Source: Pseudomonas sp. R4-35-07
GTDB taxonomy: Bacteria > Pseudomonadota > Gammaproteobacteria > Pseudomonadales > Pseudomonadaceae
NCBI RefSeq assembly: GCF_003852235.1
Contig: NZ_CP027732.1
Location: 5,642,001 to 5,706,000 of the forward strand
Length of the DNA stretch: 64,000 bases
Direction: 5' to 3'
This document shows, one piece after another, positions 48,091-56,843 of this stretch (position 1 is the first letter of the stretch; each line of letters opens with the position of its first letter). Below the pieces are notes generated by a model. That model worked only from the letters and a program-made list of their open reading frames with translations, searched no databases and was not told the origin of the DNA. Made by a program: the position numbers and the translations under genes.

Positions 48091-50166
48091 ATGACTGAGC
48101 TGTCGCAGGTGCCGGTGACGGCACTCAAGGGTGTCGGTGAGGCCATGGCCGAGAAACTCGCCAAAGTCGGCCTGGAAAACCTTCAGGACGTGCTGTTCCA
48201 TCTGCCGCTGCGTTATCAGGATCGTACCCGCGTCGTGCCCATCGGCCACTTGCGTCCCGGCCAGGACGCGGTGATCGAAGGCACCGTCAGCGGCGCCGAC
48301 GTGGTAATGGGCAAGCGCCGCAGCCTGGTGGTGCGCCTGCAGGACGGCACCGGCGGCCTGAGCCTGCGCTTCTACCATTTCAGCAATGCGCAGAAAGAAG
48401 GCCTCAAGCGCGGTACCCGCGTGCGTTGCTACGGCGAAGCGCGTCCGGGGGCCTCGGGCCTGGAGATCTACCACCCGGAGTACCGCGCCATTACCGGCGA
48501 CGAACCACCGCCGGTGGACACCACCCTCACGCCGATCTACCCGCTGACCGAAGGCCTTACCCAGCAACGCCTGCGCCAGTTGTGCATGCAAACCCTGACG
48601 ATGCTCGGCCCGCAAAGCCTGCCCGACTGGCTGCCGCTGGAGCTGGCCCGCGATTATCAGCTGGCGCCTCTGGCGGATGCGATTCGCTACCTGCATCACC
48701 CGCCGGCCGACGCCGATGTGGACGAACTCGCCCTCGGCCATCACTGGGCGCAGCATCGCCTGGCCTTCGAAGAACTGCTGACCCATCAACTGTCCCAGCA
48801 GCGCCTGCGCGAAAGCATGCGCTCGCTGCGCGCACCGGCGATGCCTAAAGCCACGCGCCTGCCCGCGCAATACCTGGCCAATCTGGGCTTCGCACCGACC
48901 GGCGCGCAGCAACGCGTCGGCAATGAAATCGCCTACGACCTCAGCCAGCAGGAACCGATGCTGCGCCTGATCCAGGGCGATGTGGGCGCGGGCAAGACCG
49001 TGGTCGCCGCCCTCGCCGCCTTGCAGGCCCTGGAAGCCGGTTACCAGGTCGCGTTGATGGCGCCCACGGAAATTCTCGCTGAGCAACACTTCATCACCTT
49101 CAAACGCTGGCTCGAGCCGCTGGGGCTGGAAGTCGCGTGGCTGGCCGGCAAGCTCAAGGGCAAGACGCGCGCAGCGGCGCTGGAGCAGATTGCCGGCGGC
49201 ACGCCGATGGTGGTGGGCACCCATGCGCTGTTCCAGGATGAAGTGCAGTTCAAGAACCTGGCCCTGGTGATCATCGACGAACAGCACCGCTTTGGCGTGC
49301 AACAGCGCCTGGCCCTGCGCCAGAAAGGCGTGGGTGGGCGCATGAACCCGCACCAGTTGATCATGACCGCCACGCCAATCCCACGCACCCTGGCCATGAG
49401 TGCCTACGCCGACCTCGACACCTCGATCCTCGACGAACTGCCGCCCGGCCGTACGCCGGTCAACACCGTGCTGGTCACCGACACGCGACGCGTCGAAGTG
49501 ATCGAACGCGTGCGCGGCGCCTGCGCCGAAGGCCGCCAGGCGTATTGGGTGTGTACGCTGATCGAAGAGTCCGAGGAGCTGACCTGCCAGGCCGCCGAAA
49601 CCACCTATGAAGACCTCACCAGTGCCCTGGGCGAGCTCAAGGTCGGGCTGATCCACGGCCGTATGAAACCTGCCGAAAAAGCTGCAGTGATGGCCGAGTT
49701 CAAGGCCGGCAACCTGCAACTGCTCGTGGCCACTACTGTGATCGAGGTCGGCGTGGACGTGCCCAACGCCAGCCTGATGATCATTGAAAACCCCGAACGC
49801 CTGGGCTTGGCCCAACTGCACCAGTTGCGCGGCCGCGTCGGCCGAGGCAGCGCCGCCAGCCATTGCGTGCTGCTGTATCACCCGCCGCTGTCGCAGATCG
49901 GCCGCCAGCGGCTGGGCATCATGCGCGAAACCAACGACGGCTTTGTCATCGCCGAAAAAGACCTCGAGCTGCGCGGCCCGGGAGAAATGCTCGGTACCCG
50001 CCAAACCGGTCTGCTGCAATTCAAGGTCGCCGACCTGATGCGCGACGCCGACCTGTTGCCCGCAGTGCGCGATGCGGCGCAAGCGCTGCTGGAACGCTGG
50101 CCTGAGCATGTCAGCCCGCTGCTCAACCGCTGGCTGCGGCACGGGCAGCAATACGGCCAAGTGTGA
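48091..50166 (+). CDS. recG: ATP-dependent DNA helicase RecG
   Basis: A 691-residue superfamily 2 helicase that regresses forks and moves branch points. An N-terminal wedge/OB domain (about 60-160) precedes the helicase core: Walker A GDVGAGKT near 300, motif II DEQHRFG near 395, TATPIPRTL, and motif VI QLRGRVGRG near 580. Start MTELSQVPVTALKGVG chosen because it matches the RecG N terminus; the frame is open 14 codons upstream, overlapping oxyR. Confidence 0.97.
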   Translation: MTELSQVPVTALKGVGEAMAEKLAKVGLENLQDVLFHLPLRYQDRTRVVPIGHLRPGQDAVIEGTVSGADVVMGKRRSLVVRLQDGTGGLSLRFYHFSNAQKEGLKRGTRVRCYGEARPGASGLEIYHPEYRAITGDEPPPVDTTLTPIYPLTEGLTQQRLRQLCMQTLTMLGPQSLPDWLPLELARDYQLAPLADAIRYLHHPPADADVDELALGHHWAQHRLAFEELLTHQLSQQRLRESMRSLRAPAMPKATRLPAQYLANLGFAPTGAQQRVGNEIAYDLSQQEPMLRLIQGDVGAGKTVVAALAALQALEAGYQVALMAPTEILAEQHFITFKRWLEPLGLEVAWLAGKLKGKTRAAALEQIAGGTPMVVGTHALFQDEVQFKNLALVIIDEQHRFGVQQRLALRQKGVGGRMNPHQLIMTATPIPRTLAMSAYADLDTSILDELPPGRTPVNTVLVTDTRRVEVIERVRGACAEGRQAYWVCTLIEESEELTCQAAETTYEDLTSALGELKVGLIHGRMKPAEKAAVMAEFKAGNLQLLVATTVIEVGVDVPNASLMIIENPERLGLAQLHQLRGRVGRGSAASHCVLLYHPPLSQIGRQRLGIMRETNDGFVIAEKDLELRGPGEMLGTRQTGLLQFKVADLMRDADLLPAVRDAAQALLERWPEHVSPLLNRWLRHGQQYGQV

Positions 50167-50243
50167 CAGCCGACTCACTTATCCGACCTACACCTCTACC
50201 AAGCTGGTTATACTCCAATGAATGAAAAAAATTGGATCAGGCC

Positions 50244-51644
50244 ATGTCAGAAGTTGCCCTCGCTACCGCCCCACTGACCGCCCCGCCGGTCATTCGGGCG
50301 TTGCTCGCAAAGCTCGCCATCCCCTACACGGAAGTCGCCGAACAGACGGGCCTGAACCCTGCGCGAAAGGTCCAGGCGGTACTGCTCGAAGATGCCGTTG
50401 GCGCGCTCATGGTGCTGTTCCCCCAAAGCCAGTTGCTCGACCTCAACCGCCTTACCGAGCTCACCGGTCGGCGCCTCACCGCCGTGGCGCCGGAGCGCGT
50501 CGAGCGCATGCTGGGCAAGCATGAGCTGAACCTGCTGCCGGGCCTGCCGCCGCTCACCAGTTCGCCGTGCCTGTATGAAGGCAGCCTGCTCAACGAGCCG
50601 AGTCTATTGGTGCATTCGGGCGAAGCCGGGTTGCTGCTGGAAATCGCCAGCGAGCACTTCAAGACCATGCTGACCAAGGCCAGTGCGGCTCAGTTCGGCG
50701 AGCCCCTGAGCAACATTCGCCCCAACCTCGACCGCCCCAATGATGACCGTGAGGAAATCACCCAGGCGATGCAGGCATTCACTGCCCGCCGTATTCAGCA
50801 ACGCCTGGAAGCGACCATCGAGATTCCGCCACTGGCCGACACCGCGCAGAAGATCATCAAGCTGCGTGTCGACCCCAACGCCACCATCGACGACATCACC
50901 GGCGTGGTGGAAACCGACCCGGCCCTGGCCGCCCAAGTGGTGAGCTGGGCGGCGTCGCCCTACTACGCTTCGCCGGGCAAGATCCGCTCGGTGGAAGACG
51001 CCATCGTGCGCGTGCTGGGCTTCGATCTGGTGATCAACCTGGCGCTGGGCCTGGCCCTGGGTAAAACCCTGAGCCTGCCCAAGGACCGCCCGCATCCGTC
51101 CACGCCGTACTGGCACCAGTCGATCTACACCGCCGCCGTGATCGAAGGCCTGACCCGCGCCATGCCCCGCGCCCAGCGCCCGGAAGCCGGCCTGACCTAC
51201 CTGGCAGGGTTGCTGCACAACTTTGGTTACCTGCTGCTGGCCCATGTGTTCCCGCCGCACTTTTCGCTGATCTGCCGCCACCTGGAGGTCAACCCGCACC
51301 TGTGCCACAGTTACGTGGAACAACACCTGCTGGGCATCAGCCGCGAGCAGATCGGCGCCTGGCTGATGCGTTACTGGGACATGCCGGACGAACTGTCCAC
51401 CGCCCTGCGCTTCCAGCACGACCCGAGCTATGACGGGCAGTACGCCGAATACCCGAACCTGGTGTGCCTGGCCGTGCGCCTGTTGCGCAGCCGAGGAATC
51501 GGTTCCGGGCCGGATGAAACCATCCCGGATGCACTGCTCGAGCGCCTGGGCTTGAGCCGGGAAAAGGCTGAAGACGTGGTCGGCAAGGTGCTGGATGCCG
51601 AGGTGTTGTTGCGCGAACTAGCCTCGCAGTTCAGCCAGCACTGA
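50244..51644 (+). CDS. YbaK/aminoacyl-tRNA deacylase-like and HDOD fusion protein
   Basis: A 466-residue protein joining two unrelated domains. Residues about 15-145 resemble the YbaK/ProX editing fold (IRALLAKLAIPYTEVAEQTG, ARKVQAVLLED). Residues about 185-400 form an HDOD domain (PLADTAQKIIKLRVDPNATIDDITGVVETDPALAAQVVSWAASPYY; GLLHNFGYLLLAHVFP), often found in signalling and motility control. A start at ATG 50244 follows ATCAGG weakly. It lies behind recG and before a REP element. The fusion is known in Pseudomonas, but I know no demonstrated function. Confidence 0.82.
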   Translation: MSEVALATAPLTAPPVIRALLAKLAIPYTEVAEQTGLNPARKVQAVLLEDAVGALMVLFPQSQLLDLNRLTELTGRRLTAVAPERVERMLGKHELNLLPGLPPLTSSPCLYEGSLLNEPSLLVHSGEAGLLLEIASEHFKTMLTKASAAQFGEPLSNIRPNLDRPNDDREEITQAMQAFTARRIQQRLEATIEIPPLADTAQKIIKLRVDPNATIDDITGVVETDPALAAQVVSWAASPYYASPGKIRSVEDAIVRVLGFDLVINLALGLALGKTLSLPKDRPHPSTPYWHQSIYTAAVIEGLTRAMPRAQRPEAGLTYLAGLLHNFGYLLLAHVFPPHFSLICRHLEVNPHLCHSYVEQHLLGISREQIGAWLMRYWDMPDELSTALRFQHDPSYDGQYAEYPNLVCLAVRLLRSRGIGSGPDETIPDALLERLGLSREKAEDVVGKVLDAEVLLRELASQFSQH

Positions 51645-51647
51645 ACC

Positions 51648-51735
51648 TGATCATTCCCACGCTCCGCGTCACCACTTAAGAGCGGACGCGGAGCGTCCAA
51701 AGCGGCATTCCCACGCAGAGCGTGGGAACGATCAC
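51648..51735. repeat. Second-family REP elements, copy B (paired)
   Basis: TGATCATTCCCACGCTCCGCGT at the left faces CACGCAGAGCGTGGGAACGATCA at the right, with GGACGCGGAGCGTCC between them; the outer parts are inverted copies. The units match those at 27601-27655. It separates the HDOD gene from the T6SS-side genes. Confidence 0.8.
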
Positions 51736-51742
51736 TGAACGC

Positions 51743-52117
51743 TTACTTCTTTTTCTTCGGCTTCAGATACTTGGTCAACCCCTGGAACCAGATCACCAGC
51801 CCCGGGTTGCCCTTGATCTGGATCGATTTGTCCTGAATCCCCGTCATGAACGCCAGTTGCTTGTTCTTCGCCTGCATCGTGGCGAAGCCGTAGGCGGCGT
51901 CTTTGAAGGCAATCGCAAACGCCGGCTCAGGGTGTACACCCGAGCGGCTAGTGATGCGTTGGTCTTTGACGATGAAGTGACGGGCAACCTTGCCGTCGAG
52001 GGTCTGCAGCTGGAAGGCCAGGTCTTTGTCACCTAGCTGCTGCTGGAAGGCGGGGTTGGTGCGGCTGGCTTTGCCCATCATCAGGCCCAGCACCCACAGG
52101 AGAAGACGAAATTTCAT
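51743..52117 (-). CDS. Small SCP2-like protein
   Basis: A 124-residue protein (start at MKFRLLLWVLG; 22 extra upstream codons are unlikely). After a short hydrophobic N terminus, the pattern FQLQTLDGKVARHFIVKDQRI...AFAIAFKDAAYGFATM...GIQDKSIQIKGNPGLVIWF resembles the SCP2 sterol-transfer fold, ending in a Lys-rich tail (PKKKK). A lipid-binding role is possible but inferred from pattern only. It is downstream of tagQ on the same strand, 125 bases away across a hairpin. Confidence 0.6.
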   Translation of the reverse strand: MKFRLLLWVLGLMMGKASRTNPAFQQQLGDKDLAFQLQTLDGKVARHFIVKDQRITSRSGVHPEPAFAIAFKDAAYGFATMQAKNKQLAFMTGIQDKSIQIKGNPGLVIWFQGLTKYLKPKKKK

Positions 52118-52181
52118 GCACACGGCCTCGGTGTAATTATTGAGTGGCCGCAGCAGTGTAACGATTTGCAAACAGAACGCC

Positions 52182-52211
52182 ACCGATCTCGCGCTTTAGC
52201 GGGAGATCGGT
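52182..52211 (-). terminator. Hairpin downstream of tagQ
   Basis: ACCGATCTC and GAGATCGGT pair around an inner GCT/AGC, in the gap between tagQ and the SCP2-like gene. There is no clear T tract, so its role as a terminator is uncertain. Confidence 0.45.
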
Positions 52212-52241
52212 TGACGTTTAACGCTTATAGCAACAGGTTAC

Positions 52242-53165
52242 TTAAACGTTAGGGCAAGGAACCGGGGCCCAGTCGGCCAGGTTTGGATCGCGGCAGCTGC
52301 CTTCGAGCTGAGCCTTGCCGGAGCTGGCGACCTGCTTGCTTTCAGCCTGCTTGGCCTGAACGGTCTGGATGCTCTTCTCGGTGGTCACCGCTTCTTTCGG
52401 CACGGTCGGGAGCACGGGTTTCTTGGCCGGCTTCACGGCTTTCTTGCCTTTGGCCGGAGTGACCACAGGCGTGGTGTCGGCGGTGGCCACGGTCACCACG
52501 TCGCTACGCTGCACGCCAACCTGCTGCAGGTCTTTCTCGTAGGCCTGGGTGTAGTTGTTAAGGTCTTCGCTGGCTTTGCCGTTGACTGCGACGATCAAGT
52601 CATTGGATTCCTTCAGGCCCGCAACGATTTCCGCCAGGCGCTTGCGGCCTTCGGTGTCGTTGACGGTCTTGGCCTTGCGGTCTGCGACCAGCTTGGTGAA
52701 TGCGCTCTGGTAGCACTGTTGCGAAGCCTTGGCATAAGCAGTGCTGCGGTCGATGTCCGAGGCACTTTTGTTGAAGTCGGTGGAGTAGGAAGCGATGCGC
52801 TGGTTGTCATCGCTGATCTGCTTCTGACGCTCGGTGTAGTAGCCCGCCGCGCCACCCGCCAGGGCGCCGCCCGCTGCGCCGATAGCGGCGTTACGGCCGC
52901 GCTTTTCCTTGTCGCCGGTCAGGGCGCCCAGCAAGGCACCGCCGGCCGCGCCGATGGCTGCGCCGGTCACCACCGACTTGGTCATGTTCGAATCGGTAGC
53001 ACGCAGGTGCTGCACCGGCTCGTAGCAGTTGGGGTAGTACTCAACCTTGGTGCTCGACGCGACCTTGGACGCAGGCGACGTTGCGCAACCGGTCAACACG
53101 GTACTGAAACCGGCCGCAATCAGCAGCAGGTGACGCTTGGAAACCGACTTACGGGAAAAAAGCAT
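52242..53165 (-). CDS. tagQ: Outer-membrane lipoprotein TagQ of the T6SS threonine-phosphorylation pathway
   Basis: A 307-residue lipoprotein. Lipobox VLTGC near residue 28 (start at MLFSRKSVSK; 12 codons farther upstream are less likely). A Gly-zipper segment follows (IGAAGGALLGALTGD and IGAAGGALAGGAAGYY, about 70-110), then a helical Cys-containing region and a Lys/Pro/Val-rich tail. In P. aeruginosa TagQ localises TagR to the outer membrane and is needed to activate PpkA. Last in the tag-ppkA-tssM series, 84 bases behind tagR. Confidence 0.85.
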   Translation of the reverse strand: MLFSRKSVSKRHLLLIAAGFSTVLTGCATSPASKVASSTKVEYYPNCYEPVQHLRATDSNMTKSVVTGAAIGAAGGALLGALTGDKEKRGRNAAIGAAGGALAGGAAGYYTERQKQISDDNQRIASYSTDFNKSASDIDRSTAYAKASQQCYQSAFTKLVADRKAKTVNDTEGRKRLAEIVAGLKESNDLIVAVNGKASEDLNNYTQAYEKDLQQVGVQRSDVVTVATADTTPVVTPAKGKKAVKPAKKPVLPTVPKEAVTTEKSIQTVQAKQAESKQVASSGKAQLEGSCRDPNLADWAPVPCPNV

Positions 53166-53249
53166 AGGTGTGATCTCTATTAAGTTTGACTTGCCCAGCA
53201 CGGCCCACCGCCGCCTGAGTCCCTTCCAAGCTCGCTAGACAGCCAACGA

Positions 53250-54962
53250 TCAAGACCGCTGACCGCTCGCTGCGAGCAATTCCTTCAAGATCGTCGCCGG
53301 GTCGGCCCGCTGTTGCTTGCGGTAGTTGCCGACATGGCGAACGAACAGTGTCGCGCGCGTCACCAGGCTCTTGCCAAGCACCGGCTTGCGATCCAACTCT
53401 TCCTTGATTCGTTGAAACTGGGCCTGGATCACCGCATCGGTGTAGCGCGTGCCGGTGGCCAGGTTGTCGATGTAGATCGCCACGGCGCCGTCCAGCGCGC
53501 TGCGCCCATTGGCGATGGCCATGTCGAACAGCTGCGCGCTGGCCTGGTCTTTGTTATCCACGGCCTGCTGGCGGCTCTTCTGCAGGTTGGCCAGGCGGAT
53601 GTTGTAGTTGCTGATGGTCTCGGCCACCAACGCGGCGGACTGAATCAGGTTGCCTGCCGCTTCCTCGCGCTGCTGGGCGATCAGCGAAACGTTGCGCTTG
53701 AGCTCTTCGTTGACCAGCCCCAGTTCGGCCTGCAGCTTGGGGTCGACGCTGGCGGCGATGATGCTGTCCAGGCGCTTGGTCGGGTCCTGGGCGTCGTCGA
53801 TGGCGTCGGTCAGCGACGCCAGGCGGCCTTCTTTCTGCCACTGCGCAAACAGCTCCTTGTAGCGCGAGCGCGGCGCCGACAGCGCGCCAATCGCCACGCG
53901 AAACCCGGTGGTCTCGTTGCTTTGCTCGGTGCCATCGGCGGCAAACAGCGGGTACTCGCGGCGCATGCCAGTGAACAAGGTGCCTTCGCCTTCCAGGTAA
54001 TTGCCGCCCTTGACCACGAAGCCGCCATAGGTGCCCTGGCGGCGCCCGGCGTGCACCAGTTGGAAGGATTCCTGGACCATTTCCGCAGCGTTGCCGATCA
54101 CATCGAACATCCCGATCGGGTTGGGCAGCTTGGTGCCGATAGGCATCAGCCGTGCCGCCTGGCCGGTGCCGCCGGCGACCTGGTTGAACACCGCGTAATC
54201 GCTCAGTGGACCGTCGTTTTCACTACCCTCGACGCGGCGCGGAAACAGGCGGCTTTCCAAGTCCTGGCGACTCACTGCCTGGCCACCGCGCGCGGCGAAT
54301 TCCCATTCCACTTCGGTGGGCAAGCGCACAAAGCCCAGGCCGCCGTCTTCGGCCGAGGCCCCGCGCCCACTCACCGGCAGCAACTCGCGGTGGTATTTCA
54401 TCAGCCAGGCGCTGTACACCGCCGAGAAGCGCTCGGCTTCAAAGCGCGACAGTTTCACTTTGGGCAAGCGCCCGGCCATACCTTCAGGCGCATCACAGGC
54501 CGGCGCCGGCTCGCCACTGGCCAGCGACTGCGCCTGGGACATTACCTGGGCGTACTGGCGGGCGGTCACTTCGTACTTGCCGATGAAGTACAGCATGGGC
54601 TTGAGCGGGGTCTTGGCGTCGGTCTTCGGCATCAGCGGCGCGATGACGGTGTTCCAGTCCTTGGGCAGGTCCTTGAGGGTGAACTGACCGTTGATGAAGT
54701 CGCGCCGGTAACCGGAGATAAACGATTGCTGGTAGCCCGCCTCGCCTTCGGCAAAGGGATAGCCGAGGCTCACCTCACGGTCGTCCAGGGTGCCCTGGGC
54801 CAGCACATAGGCGTAGCGGAACACCATATTGCCTTCGCATGGCAGCGGCAGGCTCACGTCGTCCGGCAACGGCTTGGGGTTATCGAGCTTGTCGCTTGCC
54901 TCATCGGCCCAGGCCAGCGAGGCCAGGCTCAGCGCCACACAGGCGCCCAATAACTTAAACAT
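53250..54962 (-). CDS. tagR: TagR, SUMF1/FGE-like T6SS regulator
   Basis: A 570-residue periplasmic protein. Signal peptide at residues 1-19 (start at MFKLLGACVALSLASLAWA). An FGE/SUMF1 domain spans about 70-355: TEVEWEFAARGG, GMFDVIGNAAEMVQE, VVKGGNYLEGEG and GFRVAIG. The Cys pair that catalyses formylglycine formation is absent, so it is a pseudoenzyme. A long coiled-coil-like C-terminal part (about 370-520) follows. P. aeruginosa TagR acts on the periplasmic side to stimulate PpkA. It overlaps tagS by 8 bases. Confidence 0.88.
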   Translation of the reverse strand: MFKLLGACVALSLASLAWADEASDKLDNPKPLPDDVSLPLPCEGNMVFRYAYVLAQGTLDDREVSLGYPFAEGEAGYQQSFISGYRRDFINGQFTLKDLPKDWNTVIAPLMPKTDAKTPLKPMLYFIGKYEVTARQYAQVMSQAQSLASGEPAPACDAPEGMAGRLPKVKLSRFEAERFSAVYSAWLMKYHRELLPVSGRGASAEDGGLGFVRLPTEVEWEFAARGGQAVSRQDLESRLFPRRVEGSENDGPLSDYAVFNQVAGGTGQAARLMPIGTKLPNPIGMFDVIGNAAEMVQESFQLVHAGRRQGTYGGFVVKGGNYLEGEGTLFTGMRREYPLFAADGTEQSNETTGFRVAIGALSAPRSRYKELFAQWQKEGRLASLTDAIDDAQDPTKRLDSIIAASVDPKLQAELGLVNEELKRNVSLIAQQREEAAGNLIQSAALVAETISNYNIRLANLQKSRQQAVDNKDQASAQLFDMAIANGRSALDGAVAIYIDNLATGTRYTDAVIQAQFQRIKEELDRKPVLGKSLVTRATLFVRHVGNYRKQQRADPATILKELLAASGQRS

Positions 54963-56145
54963 CTCTGATTCCTTCAGAAGCCTGGATACGCTCCACTCGC
55001 CAACCGCCACATGCCGCCGCCACGGCGCTGACGCCGAGCACAGCCGCCAGGGCCAAGCCGTAGTGACGCGCCAACAGATGGCTGGCGTATTCGCCCGGCA
55101 CCTGCACGAATAATCGGTTCAAACCCGCCTCGGCCAGGCTATACAGCCCGGCACTGAGCACGGCGGCAAAACTTGCGCTGTACAGCGCCTGCATCACGAC
55201 GAACAGCAACAGCGCAGCGGTGGAAAAGCCCAGCAGGCGCAACACCGACAACTCCCGACGTTTACGCGCCACCGCCGCCAACACCCCGGCGAAGGTCGCC
55301 GCAAACGCACCGGCCAACGCCAACCCGCAGATGATCCAGAATACGAGCGACAGGTTGCGACTCAACGACTGCACCTGGGCGATGGTTTGCGCCTGGGTCG
55401 ACACCAGCACATTCTGCCCGGCGAAATACAGCCGCAGCCGTTCCACATCGCTGAGCGTGCGCGCATACAAACGAAACGCCGGGTACACCCGCTGCTCGCC
55501 CACACCCGCCGCCTCACCTTCCCATTGCAACGCCAGCACAGCGCGGCCATCGCGATAATCTTCCACCGCCTCCAGCAACGCCAGGTCAGCAAACAACCCG
55601 TCACGGGCGAAGGCTTCCAACGGCAATACCGCCAGCACCTGCACCCGCGTGCGCTGCGCCTCGACGCGCCCCGCCAGTTGCCGCGTAAAGCGGGGCTCCA
55701 GCCAGTCGCCGGGCCGGGCCGCGAGCTTTTCGGCGGCGGTATGGCTGAGCACGATCTGGTCCAGGCCCTTCGGCATCGGTAAACCGACCAGCAACGGGTC
55801 ACCCGCAGCGGTCGGCAGCATCTCCATTACCACTGCGCCCACCTGCGCGGTCGCCGCAATCTGCCGCGTACGCGCGATGGCAAACGCCACATCACTACGC
55901 TGGGCAAGCTGCTCGACGAGGGCGCTGCTGAATCGACCGCCGCCCAGCGGGATAATTTCACGGGTGGCGGGGTCGGTCTCCAAGCGTTGGGTCAAACTGC
56001 TAACCAGTCCAAACTTCAGGCCAAATAACACCATCAATGGCGCGATGACCGCCACCAGCGCCAGCACCGAACACGCCGACAGCCACGCATCGTTGCGATA
56101 ATCCTGCCAGGCGAGCGACGAGACCAGGCCGATGCGCATCAGCAC
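54955..56145 (-). CDS. tagS: TagS, FtsX-like permease of the TagST complex
   Basis: A 396-residue membrane protein of the FtsX/MacB type. One membrane helix is near the N terminus (about 20-45), then a large periplasmic domain (about 50-265), and three helices near the C terminus (about 270-300, 315-345, 360-385). With the ATPase TagT it makes an ABC-type complex required for PpkA activation in P. aeruginosa. It overlaps tagT by 7 bases. Confidence 0.87.
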   Translation of the reverse strand: MLMRIGLVSSLAWQDYRNDAWLSACSVLALVAVIAPLMVLFGLKFGLVSSLTQRLETDPATREIIPLGGGRFSSALVEQLAQRSDVAFAIARTRQIAATAQVGAVVMEMLPTAAGDPLLVGLPMPKGLDQIVLSHTAAEKLAARPGDWLEPRFTRQLAGRVEAQRTRVQVLAVLPLEAFARDGLFADLALLEAVEDYRDGRAVLALQWEGEAAGVGEQRVYPAFRLYARTLSDVERLRLYFAGQNVLVSTQAQTIAQVQSLSRNLSLVFWIICGLALAGAFAATFAGVLAAVARKRRELSVLRLLGFSTAALLLFVVMQALYSASFAAVLSAGLYSLAEAGLNRLFVQVPGEYASHLLARHYGLALAAVLGVSAVAAACGGWRVERIQASEGIRDV

Positions 56146-56843
56146 GCCTCCCCAAGCGTCGCCGTGACGCCGCCGTCCGCATCGCGACGGCAGCCGATGC
56201 GGCGCACTTGCAAGCCACTGGCGCGGGCCAAGGGTTCATCATGGGTGGCAATCACACAGGCGGCGCGGTGTTCACGGGCCTGGGCCAGCAGCGCCTGCAT
56301 CACGCGCTCGGCATTGAGCGGGTCGAGGGATGCGGTCGGCTCATCGGCCAGTACCAGTTGCGGCGCGTGGGCCAAGGCGCGGGCACAGCTCACACGCTGG
56401 CGCTGGCCCACCGACAACGCGGCCGGACGCTTGTCCAACTGGTCACTGATTTCCAGCTGCTCGGCCAGGCGCGCCACGCTGCCGTCGTCCTTTAACCCCA
56501 GCAACTGGCGGGACAAGGCGATATTGCCGCGCACATCGAGAAACCCCAGCAGCCCGCCGGTCTGCAGTACATAGCCCAAATGCCGGCTGCGCAACTGGGC
56601 CAAGGCGGTTTGGCTGTCTGCGCGCCAAAGCCCGTCGATGTCGAACTGGTTGAACTCAAACTGGCCGATCCGATCCGGCGCCAACACCAGCGCCAACATA
56701 TCCAGCAAGGTGCTCTTGCCGCAGCCGCTGGGCCCGACAATCGCCAGTTGTTCACCCGCGCGCAGCTGCAGCGCCGGAATCACCAGGCTATAACGCTGGC
56801 TACCGACGCCCCGGCTCTTGTGCACCGCGTTCAGGCTCAGCAT
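56139..56843 (-). CDS. tagT: TagT, ABC ATPase of the TagST complex
   Basis: A 234-residue ABC ATPase of the LolD/MacB type. Walker A GPSGCGKSTLLD (about 34-45), signature LSVGQRQRVSCARAL (about 142-156), Walker B LVLADEP (about 162-168) and a switch His (ATHDEP). Start MLSLNAVHKS shares one base with the ppkA stop (TGATG), so translation is coupled. It partners TagS. Confidence 0.9.
   Translation of the reverse strand: MLSLNAVHKSRGVGSQRYSLVIPALQLRAGEQLAIVGPSGCGKSTLLDMLALVLAPDRIGQFEFNQFDIDGLWRADSQTALAQLRSRHLGYVLQTGGLLGFLDVRGNIALSRQLLGLKDDGSVARLAEQLEISDQLDKRPAALSVGQRQRVSCARALAHAPQLVLADEPTASLDPLNAERVMQALLAQAREHRAACVIATHDEPLARASGLQVRRIGCRRDADGGVTATLGEAC

Noticed and set aside
48079..50178. 699-codon minus-strand frame across recG
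   Set aside because: Shadow frame; recG motifs are complete on the plus strand.
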